This document shows positions 11,871 through 23,439 of a DNA stretch of 64,000 bases, piece by piece. Numbering within the stretch: the stretch's first letter is position 1; each line of letters begins with the position of its first letter. This stretch comes from Phoronis australis (taxonomy: Eukaryota > Phoronida > Phoronidae): positions 8,478 to 72,477 of the forward strand of contig NMRA01000590.1 in the NCBI GenBank assembly GCA_002633005.1. Direction: 5' to 3'. The translations under genes and the position numbers were made by a program. Under the pieces are notes generated by a model. That model was not told the DNA's origin. It did not search any database and was given only the letters and a program-made list of their open reading frames with translations.

Positions 11871-13530
11871 GGATTGCATCACGGATGAAATTAAAGTTTG
11901 TCAATCAGCAAGCTGATGAGACTGTCGATCGGTTTTATGAGTGAATAAGGAAGTTGTTAAGTCGTTACATTCCGCAAATCGTGGAGACTGAAGCACTTAA
12001 ATACGGATTCAAAGATGATAAGAGTTTTGAAAAAGTTGATGTCCTTCCAAAGACCGCGACAAGTATTTAGGTGCTGGGCATGACAGGGGCGGCGGAGGCA
12101 GCACAGCTACACATGCGAGAAGTTGGTAAAGTGAGACAGGAGATCAAGCAGTGCGCTGATGAACTGCGATGTACTCACACACGACATACTAATTGCACGA
12201 ATTGTGAATATATGCACCCACCACGGCGTTGTCCAGCATTCGGCAAGAAATGCAACCGCTGCAAACAGATGAACTATTTTTAGCGGTGCTGTCAGCCCAC
12301 CACTAAACCTGCGAATCGGGAAATTGAACAGAGAAGAGTGCATGTAAAAAATGGGACGAAGCTGGAGCCAGTTATCACTATTCTGGAGAGGAAGAATTGT
12401 TTGACGACGAGTATGTCAGTTGAGACCGTAAAGACCACGACAGGCGAAATCTATTTTGATGATGACCTTGGACCAGATACTCAATTAATTGGCTGTTGTC
12501 GAGGCATCAGGGAGACATGTTAGGTCGAAGGGTAAAATTGATACTGGGGCCCAAGATAATATCCAGAATATTTCCACATTTAAGAAGGTGTATGGGGCCG
12601 ATGCAGACAAGAAACTCCAAAAGTCCCATGTCAAACTGACTGGTTATGGTGGTAAAAGTTTCACCAATTATGACAAGTTTCGGGTTAACCACGTTTTCCA
12701 CAACAACGTTGTCTCAAAATTTGGAAACAATATATTCTCATTGAGGTTCTGCAAAGCAATGAACATAGTGAAAATGATGACCACAGTACTTGCAAAGATT
12801 GTCACGGTGACTTTTATATCAGAGAAGTCAGTTCAGGAAAAGAGAATGGCGTCAAACATGATGGGCACATCACATTTATTACCACAAAGTAGATTATTAA
12901 AGAAGCGAAGGGGGTTTTTACAGGAGTTAGAAAATTGAAGGACTACAATTATAAAATTCAGATAGATGATAATGTCCAACCAGTGGTATGACCTCCAAGA
13001 TGAGTACATGTACATGTACCACCCGCTGTCAAAAATAGCTTCTGGTAGAACTCAACCGTATGGAAGAGCTTGGAATATTCAAGATGCAGCAGGAAGCAAC
13101 GCCGTGGGTAAACAGCTCAGTGTGTACCTCCAAACCGAATGGCCTTCATCCTAAACTGTTAAACAGGACGGTGAAATGACCCCACCATTTCATATCTTCC
13201 TTGGACATAACGCAGCTAAATGGAAGTACATGTAGGTACTTCTCGGCACTAGATCACTTTTGTGGATACTGGAACATTGAGATGCATAAGAAGACTGGCC
13301 CCTTGCTTACATTTAACAAGAAGTTGAATGACATTGGGAAAATGGCACTCCGACAACAAGCTTGAATCGCAGTCCCTGCTGGGCTGCTTTACATACCTTG
13401 GGAAATTTATCCCTAACCTGTCGGCTAAGACTTATGAACTAAGACGACTGTTGAAAAAAAGGCAACGGTTTCGCGTGGATCGATTGTTCAAGACTACTAC
13501 CCTACACTTTGTTTAACTGGGCAAGGTCTT
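11871..13530 (+). pseudogene. Decayed Gypsy-type LTR retrotransposon, gag-pol
   Basis: Pieces of gag and pol appear in the expected order but in several frames with stops. A gag piece near 11880-11990 reads RMKLKFVNQQADETVDRFYE and then meets a stop. A CCHC-like nucleocapsid piece lies at about 12196-12280 (motif HPPRRCPAFGKKCNRC). The aspartic protease begins at about 12536 with IDTGAQ. RT pieces follow: MEELGIFKMQQEATPWVNSS near 13060-13120, the block reading FSALDHFCGYWNIEM near 13240, and LLGCFTYLGKFIPNLSAKT near 13376-13430, which fits the region just past RT. No LTRs were identified. Sequence between pieces is too short, so deletions are likely. Confidence 0.8.
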
Positions 13531-13710
13531 TGTGTTTGGACTCGCCTATTCACGTAGGCCAACGCCTTTTACCTGCGCACCAATATAAGATTTTGCTCAT
13601 GAATAAATAGTTATTTGTGTCATCAAGAACCTCCTGTGATGGTTTGCTTGTCTTGGGGTTTTGTATTTTTCAAGCCAACCTATTCGCCGCGTGTGCGACT
13701 TTGGTCCTCC
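13531..13710 (+). mobile_element. Possible LTR end of the BEL/Pao element
   Basis: This interval lies between the Gypsy relic and a primer-binding-like site. It includes an AATAAA at about 13602. I cannot identify the partner LTR in the window, so this is assigned only from position. Confidence 0.3.
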
Positions 13711-14770
13711 ATATTAGTGCCGAAGCCCGAAAACGGACATTGTTAAGAAAAAAGTAAGTGCTACGAAACGCTGGGTTATCTGGGTCAGTAATGGCCTTGT
13801 TGAAGTGTGTCACGAGGTCCCTGTCAATAAAATAACCGTTAAAACTTTGTTACGTGAAATTGATAAAAGACTGCCAAATTTTGACGATTGTGTGGAGAAT
13901 TATTTCGAACATGTCGATGAAGACGAAATTGAGGTCGAAATGGAATCGCTGGCGGCTTATCGAAAAGTTACTTTTCGATGTAAGGCGGAGGCCTTAGATA
14001 GTCTTAATCTAGTTCAAGATCAAATGGCGAAGTCCACAGTGAACTGACACAGAATGCCCGGATCAACATGTGACGATTTTAAGAAGGTTGCGTTATCAAA
14101 GTTACAGTTGCCGACGTTCAGTGGTAAAGTGTGGATAGGGTCAAAGTACATGAACTATGTGTCATTTGGCAGTTTGAAATCTGTTAAGAAAACCTGCAGT
14201 GTTTATTGTATTGAATTTTCGGGTGACCATGGTTCTGGGTCTCTTGAGGCGGCTGAGGTACCTTACATTTGTTCCCACCTAGTCAGGCCAAGTTTGACTC
14301 GTAAAATGTTAGATAAGTTGGGCTTTGGTGCACTTGAGTTTGCCGATAATCATAATGAAGCCCACCATTTGTCTGATAGGTTTGTATAGTTATTGGGATT
14401 TGATGGGAAAAGTTATTAAGATCCCTAAGGGATTATTGGCCCAACATAATATGTTTGGATGTTTTGTGTCTCGTAGTGTGTGTGGTGGTACGTCTGCTGT
14501 TTCGATGCACACCCTGTTGACATTTAGGGATGATCCCGATTCAATATTTCGGACATTTTGGGAGTTACAAAGTATTGGTATTGAGCCCAAAATGAAGTAG
14601 TTTGTGATCCAGTCTGAGCTGAGTTTGGGAAAAAACATTCGTATGATTGATGGTCGGTAAGAATTGGGGTTACCACTGAAACCCACTTTTTAAAGCCAGA
14701 ATCTCAAAAGTAATGAAAAAAGCCATGTGTAGACTGATTCCTTTAACGAAGAAATAAGACCGGCATCACA
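13711..14770 (+). pseudogene. Decayed BEL/Pao LTR retrotransposon (gag/protease region)
   Basis: TTAGTGCCGAAGCCCG near 13714 resembles the tRNA primer-binding site that follows a BEL/Pao LTR. Open pieces follow at 13805-14047 (acidic, helical gag-like), 14054-14389 and 14325-14600, with a stop and a frameshift between them. The second piece contains LPTFSGKVW, the usual BEL start of the gag core, and then a stretch with GSLEAAEVPYIC. The third contains GLLAQHNMFGCFVSRSVCGG and FWELQSIGIEP, the pattern of the DUF1758/peptidase region. Further decayed matches (MIDGR, stop, ELGLPLKP) run to about 14690. RT, RNase H and integrase are absent, so the element is truncated as well as broken. Confidence 0.8.
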
Positions 14771-15503
14771 ACTCAAACAAGGCTATGATAATGGTTAGAG
14801 TGGTATGGAAAGGGGGGGGGGGGTAATCGAAGAGGTCCCTTAGCATGAACGGTCGAAAAGGGAGCCTGTGTTTTATAAGCCACATCATCTTGTAGTAAAA
14901 AGAAGCACGCTTATTTACTAAGATACGTTTCATTATTATTAATACTTACAAGTGTTCAAAGTTTCACCTCCATGAAGTGTTTGCTGCACATGTAAAGCAA
15001 CTTGCATGAGGAGGTACAGGTAGTCGCTCCTATACTTACAGTTTTCAAGAGTGCAAAAGTTAGAGTAGATGCCCCAGTGTAATGTGTTTGAACCTCAAAA
15101 AAACAAGTTCACCTTACGCAGCAGCATCTGTCATTTTGAACACAATGAATTTTAATGTCAGCCTTGAGAAACGGCAGTTTATTGTTGGCCTTTTATTTTG
15201 GACTCACGATGAGTAAAAATAGGAAAAATAGGAATTTCACAGGAGAGTAGGAGAAAATAGCAGCCTCCCTAAATAGGAAAAATAGGACACCTGACACCCT
15301 GAACTAATTACACTTCATATATCAAAACAGTGATACAAAATAAATAAGAAAAAAAATTTTAACACAAAACACTTCGGTCAAGGCGTCTGTACATTTTTTC
15401 GCAGTTGTGGAGCGTTCTTCGACCTTTTAAAACTGGTTACGAACTTTGCAAAAGTTGTAATTTTTCGTTTTCAAAGCATTTCACTGTGTCCAGGTCATCA
15501 ATG
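14771..15503. other. Spacer between the BEL relic and the FN3 gene
   Basis: No gene seen. A run of about 12 Gs lies at 14812-14823. TTTATT motifs at about 15178 and 15191 would read AATAAA on the minus strand and could serve as later poly(A) signals for the FN3 gene. Confidence 0.4.
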
Positions 15504-15509
15504 TTTATT
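15504..15509 (-). terminator. Poly(A) signal candidate (AATAAA)
   Basis: AATAAA on the minus strand lies one base after the stop (15511) of the post-stop reading frame and about 240 bases after the main stop of the FN3 gene. It is the first canonical signal downstream of the last exon. Confidence 0.5.
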
Positions 15510-15510
15510 G

Positions 15511-15738
15511 TCATTGATCCACCACCATTTCTCTCGTAAAAAACTTTTTTCTTTGTAGATTTGCGTCGCTTCTTAGACTGTTGTGATGTGCCTGACAGTG
15601 TAGAGGATCCCGGTTCACTTCATTTTCAGAGTAATCTACTAATTCTGATTGTTCTGTATTTACATCTCCTTTTACCTCATGTTCTCGCCTCACCTTTAAG
15701 TTCTCGGATTCTTTGATGCGTGTAGGCTCTCCATCGTC
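15511..15738 (-). other. Coding-like, stop-separated continuation of the FN3 tail
   Basis: After the annotated stop TGA at 15753-15751 the same frame reads CTA CCT GGT TAA and then stays open for 75 codons to a second TGA at 15511. The peptide is like the preceding tail: charged and rich in Glu, Lys, Asn and Ser (for example EPTRIKESENLKVRREHEVK, then TEQSELVDYSENEVNRD). It contains the only tyrosine of the whole tail. It may be the relic of a longer tail cut short by two point mutations, or an alternatively spliced end. It is probably 3' UTR in the transcript predicted here. Confidence 0.5.
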
Positions 15739-15750
15739 TTAACCAGGTAG

Positions 15751-16232
15751 TCATTTGTCCGTGACGGTAGTATCGTCAGTCAGTATTTTGCCTGTGTCAT
15801 CTGTCAATTCGCCTGCGATAGCATCTTCGTTCGGTCTTTCGTCCTTATCTTCTGACAACTTGGATACCGTTGAAACACTAATTTGTGATTGTTGTTTTCT
15901 CTGTATCTCCTTTTCGTCTGTCATTTCGTCTTCTTTCCCTTGAGGCTTTGGTTCTCCGATATGTCTACCATCTAAGTTCTCCACATGCGTCTCACGAGGA
16001 TCGCCATTAGTTGCCAAATTATCCTTAGCAAAGACTTCAACTTCTTTGTTGCCTTTTTTGTTATCATTCGTCACCAACGATTCATCTTCCACAAGATTGT
16101 TACATTTCTTAAGACGCCACAGAAGAAGCGCGCTTATAATCGACGATACCACCAATAAGACACTGACAACAACTGCCACGACTGTGTTATCTTTGGTAAC
16201 TTTGCCTGTTGGATCATTGGGTAGGTCTCTAT
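15751..16232 (-). CDS. Last coding exon: transmembrane helix and acidic tail of the FN3 receptor-like protein
   Basis: The exon opens after an acceptor (CTTCACCAG) in phase 1, completing an Asp codon, and reads DRDLPNDPTGKVTKDNTVVA as a short stalk. A transmembrane helix follows, VVVSVLLVVSSIISALLLW, then the basic stop-transfer RLKK. The cytoplasmic tail is about 120 residues, rich in Asp, Glu, Lys and Thr, with no tyrosine and no catalytic domain, and stops at TGA 15753-15751. This fixes the protein as type I: FN3 domains outside, tail inside. Lack of a kinase or phosphatase separates it from the receptor phosphatases that have similar FN3 arrays. The plus-strand ORFs opposite it are shadows. 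Confidence 0.88.
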
Positions 16233-17275
16233 CTGGTGAAGTTATGGAAAATAAGCAGTTATATTATATTGAGTATTTGCCATTATATATCAGTCAGTTT
16301 AGTCTCATACAACAACAAAATGCAAACATGTCTTGCATCAACAACGTAGAAAATAAATCTGAAACTAAATAAGGCGATCCAGATCCTCCTAAGGATACTA
16401 TTGTTTCACGAAATGTAGAATATAAATAGGTAAATACAACAACAAGAATGGATCAACTTATTTCGGATGTAATAACTTCCTTTGTCAACAGAAACAGAAA
16501 TAAAGTAAAATCAAACACTATATTACAATTGACATATAAAATATGCTGTAATTAACATGATACATTTTTGCGTAAAAAATTCAATGACATATTTTAAGAA
16601 GTTTTTATGTTGAATCCATGAGGTTCTATTGTATTGAGCTTGTCTATCCAATATTGTTCTCTTTTGAGAGCAACAAATGCAATTATGTACATATAACTAA
16701 TTTCATGCTGAGTTTACAAATATTAAAGTGACCGAAGAAGACGCGGTGCCTGAATTAAGAAAACTAAATGTCTAACCAGAAAGACACCACACGCCTGAAC
16801 TGAAAACACTCCATGCCCGGACCGAGAAAATGAAGCAAACTTTGAACAAACATTTTTTCGTGACTAAACCGATCACAGTGTCAAGGCATCATGGCTGAAC
16901 TGATTAATTAAAATATGCAATGAAACAATTTTGTGCGCGTGTGACCGAAGAAGACAACGGGGATGAATTGAGTGTGAACAAAAATTGATTCTTATGCAAC
17001 CTAAGACAACACCAGGAATATGAGTAAAAAAGAATACATTGGCCTGTGACTTAAATTGAGAAAGTAAAATGTGTATGTAAACGAATTGCTTTATCTTTTC
17101 TTAGTGCATTCATATTAAGCGATCTAGCGATTTTCTTTCTTCTCACCACAACATGGTTTAAGAAGTATCATCGGAGAAAATAGCATCAGTAAATATGCAT
17201 GGCGTTTGCCTGTAAAAACACTATGCTAAGAGTTGAGGTATTGAAGGTACCCGCATCAAATTATATACACCATAC

Positions 17276-17560
17276 CTGTTACAATGTGCACACTGATTGC
17301 TTGGCTGTCAATCTGGCCCTCGTTGTAGGAAATTCTGCTCTTTAGGGTCAGTGTGACCACCGTGCCTGAAGGAACACCTCTGACGATCAAATACCTTTCT
17401 TTTGAAGACACCACCACTGGTGCAGACGGGGTAACATTCTGTAACCTTGGCCAGTAAACAAGAACAAATTCGGATACACTTCCAGTTTTCGGGGGTTCCC
17501 ACGTCACGACTATTGATGAACCATTCATGAAGGCGCTGACATTTCGAGGTGGATTAGGAG
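17276..17560 (-). CDS. FN3 domain exon 12 (membrane-proximal)
   Basis: 95 codons, phase 1 at both ends: acceptor GTGTCTAG, donor CAG|GTATGG. It has the FN3 layout: NPPRNVSAF at the A strand, the core Trp in SIVVTWEPPKTGSVSEF, then FVLVYW, and a GVPSGTVVTLTLKSR stretch in place of the usual GLxPGxxYxVxV. It is the longest and most divergent domain of the array and lacks the cysteine pair seen in most others. The joining codon with the last exon is GAT (Asp). Confidence 0.88.
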
Positions 17561-18179
17561 CTAGACACGATAAATTGTACATATACATGCAATTCTCGTA
17601 AGTACGCGTTTTTCCAAATTAACAGAACAATGGAAAAATCGCATCTTGTTACACGTGGAAAACCAGTAAGCAGACTAAGAAACATCCTATGAATCCCTGA
17701 TTTGTAGCAACCAACACGTGGCAAAGGAAAGTGGGATAATAATCCAACTTGCTTCCAACCTCACAAAAGGTCCAAATCTTCAGTTCAGTATGATTACAAT
17801 ATTAAAACATTAGAACTAGCTTCAAACAGGTCACAGAACGGTCGCGCGATAGGTGTCTGATGTACCTGACTGTGAGGCTGCTGAAGCTCAAAAAGAACCT
17901 AGACCGTGTTGGTTGTACAATGTAGCTTATCAACAAATTTCCCGTAGACTACATATTTGCAACAAAATAGTGCTCTACAACCCTCATCGACTGTTGTATG
18001 TGGAAATGTGTGAATTATTCGAAAAGTCGCTTTCAATGCCAAACGAGTCAAATATCCGTGCAAGAAAGAAACTGAACTTCGCTTTTGCCCTTGGGGCAAG
18101 TCTTGATAGAAGTTGGTTAACCGAAAGTCTCATTGACAGGCTAAACAGTAGTATATCGGAGGTTAGGAACTGCAGTTAC

Positions 18180-18437
18180 CTGTAGCGAACGTAATAATTT
18201 TTTTTGCCTCAGTCCGCTCTTCCAGTTTTGTTCTAATGGTGATATTGTAAACTGTGCCAGGTTCAAGACCTGTGAGTGTAGTGTTCATATTGGTAACATC
18301 TTGATTAGCTGTAGTTGTAGCTTTTCCGTTCGAGTATTCGATGACGTACCCATCATGAACAGCGTTGGGGTCACTCCACGTCACTGTTACGGTTGTTTCA
18401 TTCACAAATAACGTGACGTTACGTACAGGGGCAAGCA
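18180..18437 (-). CDS. FN3 domain exon 11
   Basis: 86 codons, phase 1-1: acceptor AATTTCAG, donor CTACAG|GTAACT. Strand pattern: VRNVTLFVNETTVTVTWSDP, then DGYVIEYSNG, and GLEPGTVYNITIRTK. Several N-x-T/S sequons are present (NVT, NET, NTT, NIT). It lacks the cysteine pair, like exon 12, so the two membrane-proximal domains form a subgroup. Confidence 0.9.
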
Positions 18438-19319
18438 CTGAAATTATTTATCCACCTTTCATTTAGGTTAGAATCAAGCACTCATTTTAAATGATATCAC
18501 GCTTTTAATTATCATAGGAATCAAATGGTAACCAGTAAATTCAGATTTAAAGGAAAAATTTAAAAAAATTACGAGTTCATGTCCAGTGACCAGGTAATTA
18601 CCTTTTGATAGTGTAACTCACCCTGGTGACAGCGCTTTAAATCAACTTCGTGATTTATATATTTTGCAGTTGAATCAAAAGAAAAGTTTCATCATATTTA
18701 CTAGGATCTGTTTCACTAAAGTTGAGTTATGATTTTTCAGAGATCTGGTCATATCCTGTACGCAACCAAAAGTGAAAAAGTATTGAGTAATTAAATCTCA
18801 CTTTACCAAATCGCTGCTACAATTGGAAATAATTTGTAGACTGGGATGTACAAATAGCTACTTGGTTCAGTTCTTGAACTTGGAGGGAAGGACTAATTTC
18901 TGTGTTAGAATCAATATTGATTACTTAACTAGTACCGTAAGTTCCATTTACGTTGCCCAAAATGTGTGCCCATGTACTTTTAAAACCATGGGGTCAAACA
19001 TGTTAACATGTACTTTTGATGTTTACATGTACTTTTAGATGATGTTTATCTCTTTATCTCTTTTGTTCCGGGGATTAGATAAGATCATCTCGTTTTTGTT
19101 AGCCATTCATTGAGTAAGAGTATTATCCTAACTTTGGCAGAACACTGGGAGCAATTAGCTGAGGTTTAGTTGTTGAAGCTATAGAACTTGCTTCAGAGTG
19201 CTTAAAAATAGTACAGCAGAGCCATCTCACAAAAGAATCTAATGTGGATTTTTGCAAGGTTAACTAACGCAAAGTTGAGAAATTGCCCGTCACTTGTATT
19301 GTGGATGGTAAGAAACTGC

Positions 19320-19800
19320 CTATACGTGTTGTGTCACGAGTGACTGCAGCCAGCAATAGGAACTGTGGTTAGCCAATTACTGCCTACAGGTGTCGTTGGG
19401 TCACGAAGGACTGTGACAGACGTACAGCAGTGTATCGAGGGTAGAGCGATATTACAGACGTGCGTCATGGAGGACTGTGACCACCAATAACGTTGTTGAA
19501 GTACAGTGTGTGTGTACGAGGATCCACCAATAGGACAATCTTCCAACGAGTGTCGAGTCCTAAAGGTTGGAAACGTCGTTTGACTGTTTATGGTTAAATG
19601 ACTTGAAGTTATCCTTATACAGGGTGCCAGCGTAGTTACACTTCATTGTTAGTGTACTTCATTAAAAACATTAATTAATGGTTTTTAAATAATGAATTAA
19701 CTACTGAATTTTATCATTCTCTCTACATCCATGCACAGTCACAAAGAATAGCTCTCTTTTAAACTAAACCCAAAGTCAACTTCTGACAGTTAGTTCGATT
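19320..19800. repeat. Dispersed repeat, copy 1 (partner at 56.56-56.98 kb)
   Basis: Lies in the intron between FN3 exons 10 and 11. Its first part has three imperfect units built on GTCACGAAGGACTGTGAC-like dyads (near 19337, 19398 and 19466) beside CCAATAACG/CCAATAGGA motifs. Its second part (CGAGTCCTA at 19552 to GTCAACTTCTGACAG at 19788) aligns in the same order with 56722-56980. Diverged, non-coding, same orientation. Confidence 0.65.
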
Positions 19801-20463
19801 TTAAAATTCTTAGATCGTTTTTACGTAACAATAATCAGGATACTTTATTAAAATGGGCAACAAAAAGGATTATTTGCTTTCATCACAAAAGAAAATCAGT
19901 TCCATGAATGTTGGCGAGATTGGTCAACCATTTCCGAAACTGGATCGCTTCAATTTGTCTTGAAAAACATGTTTGGGACCTTATTCTCGAGTTACATCGA
20001 ATGCTATCGGTGTTTCTACAAAAGAAAAACAATGGAATCATTTATTAAACCAAAACGAAAACTCCAATACGACATTAGACTACTAAAGGAAATTGAAAAT
20101 CAGTCTTATTTCATGACTTACTTTTCTGATCGTGGTAAAATATGGAGTGCTACATGTACATGTACAATGTATATAGCTGCGTCAAAAATGATCATCCTCA
20201 AAGTAACTACAACTAAAATGAAACTGTTCGTTAAACCAAAATAACACCCATGATCTCCATTCCGACTATACGTACAGTAAAGCAACAGAAAACAAAACGA
20301 GTAACATTTCCTTAGTTAACGTTGGAAATCAACAATCTTAAACTTAATTTAGGCTAGTAGGTTCAATCAAAGTGCCTTATCGCAATTTCAATAAAAAATT
20401 ATAATGTTGGAACTTGTGTCATTCAGCCCAATAATAACATGGATTTGACTGCACGCTACATGC

Positions 20464-20721
20464 ATGTTCGATGAATTTGGGTTTCGCTCACTACGGATTC
20501 AAAGCCTTCCTTGTAAGTTGTGACGTCGACTGTGTACTTCCTTCCTGACTCGAGACCGGCGCATGTGCCTCGACCTTGTGCGACCTTGGCAGATGAGCCA
20601 CGTCCACCAGACATACGGCAGCGTAAAATGTAGTAATCTTTACTTCCTACGTCGGCCCAAGTTATTGTCAAATGACTTGACGTTCGCTCAGTAGCACGTA
20701 AGTTCTTGGCTCGAACCAGAG
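20464..20721 (-). CDS. FN3 domain exon 10, with a damaged splice donor
   Basis: Acceptor AATCATAG|CT, then 86 codons in the family frame: LVRAKNLRATERTSSHLTIT, core Trp in TWADVGSKDYYILRC, then GTCAGLESGRKYTVDVTTY and SVVSETQIHRT. The cysteine pair (ILRC and GTCAGL) is intact. The phase-1 donor expected after ACA is not there: the sequence reads ACAT|GCATGTAG where sisters have ACAG|GTAxxx. The nearest GT is 6 bases further and gives the wrong phase. It could be a weak GC-AG intron, or the exon may be skipped; skipping a 1-1 exon keeps the frame. The end coordinate given is the phase-1 position. Confidence 0.75.
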
Positions 20722-21120
20722 CTATGATTGATTAATAAACAACACCGCAAATGAAAGTTTCCAATGCACATAGATTCAGCCTAAGTGAATACCGGTCTAA
20801 CTAAAACGTGTTAGTGCATGCACACACCCAACCTAAAAATGGGAGGCTCGAAGATTCACGGGATACGTTCTGAGCTACGCATTCGCCGAATTATGGTAGC
20901 TCCTGCCTTTTTAGCGAACTTTTGTCTCGTTTTCTGTTTTTTTCCTGAGATTTTGTATCTCCGAGGCAGATCTTTTGTCCACTTCGCCAAATGAGGTGGC
21001 AGGTCGTGCCCCCTGAGCCCCCATGGATGCGCGCATGAAGTCATCCAATATAAACTTCTCACCTCTTTTTAAAAACATAAATTAGTGTAGACTACTTATC
21101 GCAAGACACGGTCAACTCAC

Positions 21121-21381
21121 TTGTTTTAGCATGAAGCGGTGAAGAAACTGAACACTCCGGTCCATTGATGCATGTTGAAATAGTCACGTTGTAATCACTT
21201 CCAGGTGTAAGATGAGTACACGCAATTTTCGTCCTTGAAGTGGTGTTGACGGACCATGTACTATCACCGTGCGTGCAGTTCAACAAGTAGAACTCGAAGA
21301 AGCCATCCACAGCTCCCCAAGATACTAGGATATTCGATTCATTCGTTGAAACTATCGTAGCATTCCCGACGACAGCAAACC
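21121..21381 (-). CDS. FN3 domain exon 9
   Basis: 87 codons, phase 1-1: acceptor ATTCAAAG|GG, donor ACAA|GTGAGT. Reads FAVVGNATIVSTNESNILVS, core Trp in VSWGAVDGFFEFYLLNC, then CTHLTPGSDYNVTISTC. The usual cysteine pair is present, and a second pair of cysteines (TCINGPEC) sits in the F-G region, unique in the array, so this domain may have an extra disulfide. Sequons: NAT, NES, NCT, NTT, NVT. Confidence 0.9.
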
Positions 21382-23187
21382 CTTTGAATGCGAGATGAAC
21401 GGATGAAAAGTAAGCGCGCGCTTTTTGAACACAATGAGTGCCCCCTACCGTTACTAACGTAAAACTAAGCGTAAGGTAACTGACCCAAACTGCCTTTTGT
21501 TGAAGCTGCTTTGTTAGCTGTCATGCAAAAGAAAATAGAATTGCGCGTGTCACTCTAACAAGCTGCAACGTGAAACGTTGATATACGTCCACAAAACACC
21601 TCAAAACGACATGTTTGCGTACATTGTAGTTATCAGTTTTTCATGTGTGTAAGGAGCAAGGGTACACAAGAGGTATTTGCAATTGTCAGCACTGACAAAA
21701 AGTTTGTTCAACATTTGGAACACAGAAATATAACATGCCACAAAGGTATACAACACTATGCATCCAAAAAGTTAACCAGGTCAAGACTACTACAGGCTTG
21801 GCTTATGCCGTAGGAATAGAGGCTCAAAGTGACAAAACGGGCATACCCGTTGTTGGAAAATGGTCAATACCGGTAGCTGTTATAATCACCGAAATAGATC
21901 GGCCAGTACAGTGTGCTGCAGTACACAGGTCCTTCAAAATTTGACTCGCTCTGGCGCGTTGCCGTCACATAACTCTGTGTCGCTTATTTACATCTGAAAA
22001 CGGTCATCATCCCAAAAATGATAACGATCGAAACGTAAAGCACTTAAATGCGTCCAAAACTGCACTGTGATCGGGATTCTTCTAATTTATTTATTAAAAT
22101 ATAAATGTTTGCTGGGTTGCACACAAGAAGGCCTCGTCGTCCACACAGCAAATTGCAAAATTTCATAAAAATCCGGCCAGAAAATTATGAAGAAACAGGC
22201 AAACGAGTAAAACCCAAGTGATTTATTGACATCAGTCGATTGTTTCTCTAGATTTCACTCGGTGACGCACTTCCTCCCAAATCACAGGGTGAAAAAATCC
22301 CATGTCGGGACCCTAGTGACTACTACAAGGGTACTACAGTGGTCAACTTTTCTCAAACCTCAACTGGTGCCGGTTCATTTTTGTTACATATACATGTATG
22401 TCATCCCAAATCCGTTTTCCCTCAAAACAGACACGACTGATTGAAAAGTGGCAAGAGCCGATCTCGTGATGCCCTCCACAGTTGTGAAAAATTTTGTCGA
22501 CAATATTCAGCAGGCGCCATGATGCACCGATGCTCGGACAGGATGATCACAGTATGCAACTTTATCTCATTATGCCTGGATACATAACAAAAAGTGAAAA
22601 AACACTGTCTGGTTTATTGAACTTGATTAACTCTAATATTGCACGATGCGGTGAAGAAACCGCGCACTTGGGCCTGTGGTCGAGAATTCTACACTGGCAG
22701 CTTAACACTGACAAAGAGCAATTTTAAATCTCGTGATTTTTTTAAAACGTTGCTCAACTCTAAATATTGCCCTCTTTTACAGACCTCAATATGCAAGTAA
22801 CATGCAAGGGAAGGTGATGCCATTGTCAAAATTATTAAATTCGTTAAGCAAAACAAAATCAGATGGACAAGTGCATTTGACGATTCGTACACGCAGGTAC
22901 ACTATAGACAAGAAGTAAATTACTAAAGAAACAAGACCTCCGGATCAGCTCATTGTTTGGTGCAACTTGTCGTCTGTAAAAGATGTCACTTGGCTAACAA
23001 GAAAGAGCACTCATTTAAGGCACGTTGCTAGTCACCAGTTGTTTGATTTAATGGCATTCTTCCATCAAATATTTAACTTCTCAAATCACATTGGCGCTTT
23101 ACAAGTAAATCGATATTTCTTGTTAAATAATATTTTGGCCTTGGTGTACAGTTAACGTCACGAAAATAAACTACATAATTACTGTAC
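21382..23187. other. Intron between FN3 exons 8 and 9
   Basis: No coding region or repeat pair recognised in this 1.8-kb stretch on either strand. Confidence 0.45.
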
Positions 23188-23439
23188 CTGCTCGAATTTT
23201 GATGGGTGTAGTAGTTCTACTAGCAAATCCCGTCTGAGTCGTCGTGACTGTTACGTCATACCTTCTTCCTGGAGTGAGACCCGCGCAAGTGCCGTGTTCC
23301 TTTTTGGTTGATTTTGATATTTCCCAAGAGCCACGAAAACACCTAAGTACAAATCCACCGGCTTTGCCTTTGGGGGCCCACCAGATTTGTATCTGATTGG
23401 GCGACACTTTGCTATGTATGATGTCCACAAGACCCAGAT
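23188..23439 (-). CDS. FN3 domain exon 8
   Basis: 84 codons, the shortest single-exon domain; phase 1-1, acceptor CCGTTTCAG|AT, donor GCAG|GTACAG. Reads LVDIIHSKVSPNQIQIWWAP, GGFVLRCFRGSWEISKS, GTCAGLTPGRRYDVTVTTTQ, ending TPIKIRAG. The cysteine pair is present with 17 residues between. The match to exon 10 around GTCAGL suggests they are recent relatives. Confidence 0.9.

Noticed and set aside
15739-15753. Functional stop-codon readthrough at TGA-CTA
   Set aside because: The motif fits, but a TAA four codons later would end the extension after three residues.
15755-16372. Plus-strand ORFs opposite the transmembrane exon
   Set aside because: Mirror images of the Ser/Thr/Asp-rich tail codons; the minus-strand reading has the helix, stop-transfer sequence and splice acceptor.
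17853-18185. 110-codon plus-strand ORF
   Set aside because: No family pattern, overlaps the splice donor of FN3 exon 11 and has a competing antisense ORF.
20856-21062. Minus-strand ORF between FN3 exons 9 and 10
   Set aside because: Basic low-complexity peptide without FN3 features or splice sites in phase.
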